DNA from: Streptomyces kronopolitis
GTDB lineage: Bacteria > Actinomycetota > Actinomycetes > Streptomycetales > Streptomycetaceae
Assembly (NCBI RefSeq): GCF_014646275.1
Contig: NZ_BMND01000036.1
Span: 1 to 63,453 of the forward strand
Reading direction: 5' to 3'
DNA: 63,453 nt
Below the pieces are notes generated by a model. That model did no database searches and had not been told where the DNA came from. It saw only the letters and a list, made by a program, of their open reading frames with translations. Positions 62,638 to 63,453 of this stretch are shown here, piece by piece; position 1 is the stretch's first letter, and each line of letters starts with the position of its first letter. A program made the position numbers and the translations under genes.

Positions 62638-63453
62638 ACGGCCCCTGGGACGTCTCCTCCGACTGCACCCCCGACTGCGCGGTGCACGCCGCCCCGCGCG
62701 TCCCGGCGCCCGTCCGCGCCCGCCGCGGAGCCGTGTTCGCCCACACCGTGCGGCGGGCGCTGACCGACGGGGAGCGGCTGGCCGACCCGGTACGGCTGCG
62801 CGGGCACGCCGCGGCGCTGCTCGACGCGCTCGGCGTCCGCCGGGAGGGCGCCACCGGGCTCCGCGCCGGGGGCGGCCCCGGCACCCTCGTCGTCGCCAAC
62901 CACATCTCCTGGCTCGACATCCTCGCCCTGCTCGCCGTCGAACCGGTCACCCTGCTGGCCAAGCGCGAGGTCGGCGCCTGGCCGGTGGTCGGCGGCCTGG
63001 CCCGCCGGGCCGGTACGCACTTCATCGACCGCACCCACCCCCGGCGGCTGCCCGACACCGTGCGCCAGGTGGCCGAACTGCTCGGCTCCGGACGGTCGGT
63101 GGCGGTCTTCCCGCAGGCCACCACCTGGTGCACCGCCGAACAGGGCGCCTTCCGCCGGGCCACCTTCCAGGCCGCCCTCGACGCGGGCGCGCCGGTCCGC
63201 CCGGTGACCCTCGACTACACCCAGCAGGGCCGGCCCAGCACGGCGGCCGCGTTCTGCGGCGAGGACACCTTCGCCGGCTCGCTGCGCCGGGTGCTCGCCG
63301 CCCGCGAGCTGACCGTCCGCGTCACGGCGCATCCGGCGCTGAGCGCCGTGGGCACGGACCTGGACCGGCGGGAGCTGGCGGCCCTGGCGGCACGGGCGGT
63401 CCGCGGCGGCCCGGAGGCCGTGGCGACGGTGGTGGCGGCCCGGCGGGCGCGGC
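62634..63453 (+). CDS. PlsC-family O-acyltransferase (OlsA-like), 3' end outside window
   Basis: At least 273 residues from GTG 62634, which overlaps the preceding stop; the frame is still open at the window edge. Motif I is NHISWLD (catalytic His/Asp). Motif III, normally FPEGT, reads FPQATTWC, so the Glu and Gly that help bind the phosphate of acyl-phosphate acceptors are changed. FIDRTHPRRLPDTV is the motif II region. A non-phosphorylated acceptor such as a lyso-ornithine lipid would fit this change. In the two-step OlsBA scheme it would add the second acyl chain. Confidence 0.85.
   Translation, partial: MNGPWDVSSDCTPDCAVHAAPRVPAPVRARRGAVFAHTVRRALTDGERLADPVRLRGHAAALLDALGVRREGATGLRAGGGPGTLVVANHISWLDILALLAVEPVTLLAKREVGAWPVVGGLARRAGTHFIDRTHPRRLPDTVRQVAELLGSGRSVAVFPQATTWCTAEQGAFRRATFQAALDAGAPVRPVTLDYTQQGRPSTAAAFCGEDTFAGSLRRVLAARELTVRVTAHPALSAVGTDLDRRELAALAARAVRGGPEAVATVVAARRAR

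Noticed and set aside
1..63453. tRNA, rRNA, CRISPR arrays, transposases, phage genes or an origin
   Set aside because: None seen on reading both strands; no regularly spaced repeats, no transposase motifs and no cloverleaf-like sequence were noticed.

Overview
The window is about 63 kb of very high-GC actinobacterial DNA, almost certainly from a Streptomyces. The evidence is strong G/C at third codon positions, frequent GTG starts, ATGA/GTGA start-stop overlaps, and the gene set itself. From memory, the order panB, nadE, glnA2-glnE, malEFG-aglA and pulA resembles part of the S. coelicolor core chromosome around SCO2226-SCO2256; I could not check this by search.

Left part (1-22.6 kb), accessory and specialised metabolism. 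It opens with the 3' part of a large AfsR/SARP-type regulator, converging on a DrrAB-type drug-export ABC pair. Then comes a tight six-gene operon (4825-19777). Its core is an unusual PUFA-synthase-like lipid/polyketide machine. The first protein carries two PfaD-like flavin-oxidoreductase barrels, KS, AT, ACP and KR. The second carries KS, AT, a DH-like double hotdog and its own phosphopantetheinyl transferase. A free-standing ACP, an alpha/beta hydrolase, a UGT-type glycosyltransferase and a methyltransferase follow. A large ATP-binding LuxR (LAL) regulator faces the operon tail to tail. The inferred product is a reduced acyl chain that is released, glycosylated and methylated; its structure is unknown.

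Middle part (22.9-41 kb), mostly core. It holds panB, a drug-efflux MFS/TetR pair with a clear candidate operator, a membrane-anchored endonuclease/exonuclease/phosphatase-fold protein, a second MFS exporter, glutamine-dependent nadE, and a Tat-exported multicopper oxidase preceded by a CsoR-like copper palindrome. A DUF998/hydrolase pair and glnA2-glnE follow. Downstream of glnE is a 566-bp gap built from two inverted copies of a repeat. Each copy forms a long hairpin; the stems differ but the 13-nt loops are exactly complementary.

Right part (41-54 kb), maltose/maltodextrin use. It holds a divergent, partly mirrored locus (lacI-agl facing malE-malF-malG-aglA-lacI) and a secreted pullulanase whose promoter carries CTTGC repeats like those near malE. 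Pullulanase would debranch alpha-glucans outside the cell, MalEFG would import the oligosaccharides, and the intracellular alpha-glucosidases would release glucose.

Far right (54-63.4 kb). A small lower-GC scar holds a candidate orphan immunity gene, start-stop coupled to a vestigial reading-frame tail. After it come a GNAT, a TetR, a sigma-like membrane protein, a DUF397 protein, a secreted GH89 alpha-N-acetylglucosaminidase, and a GNAT/PlsC acyltransferase pair resembling ornithine-lipid synthesis. The last gene runs off the window.
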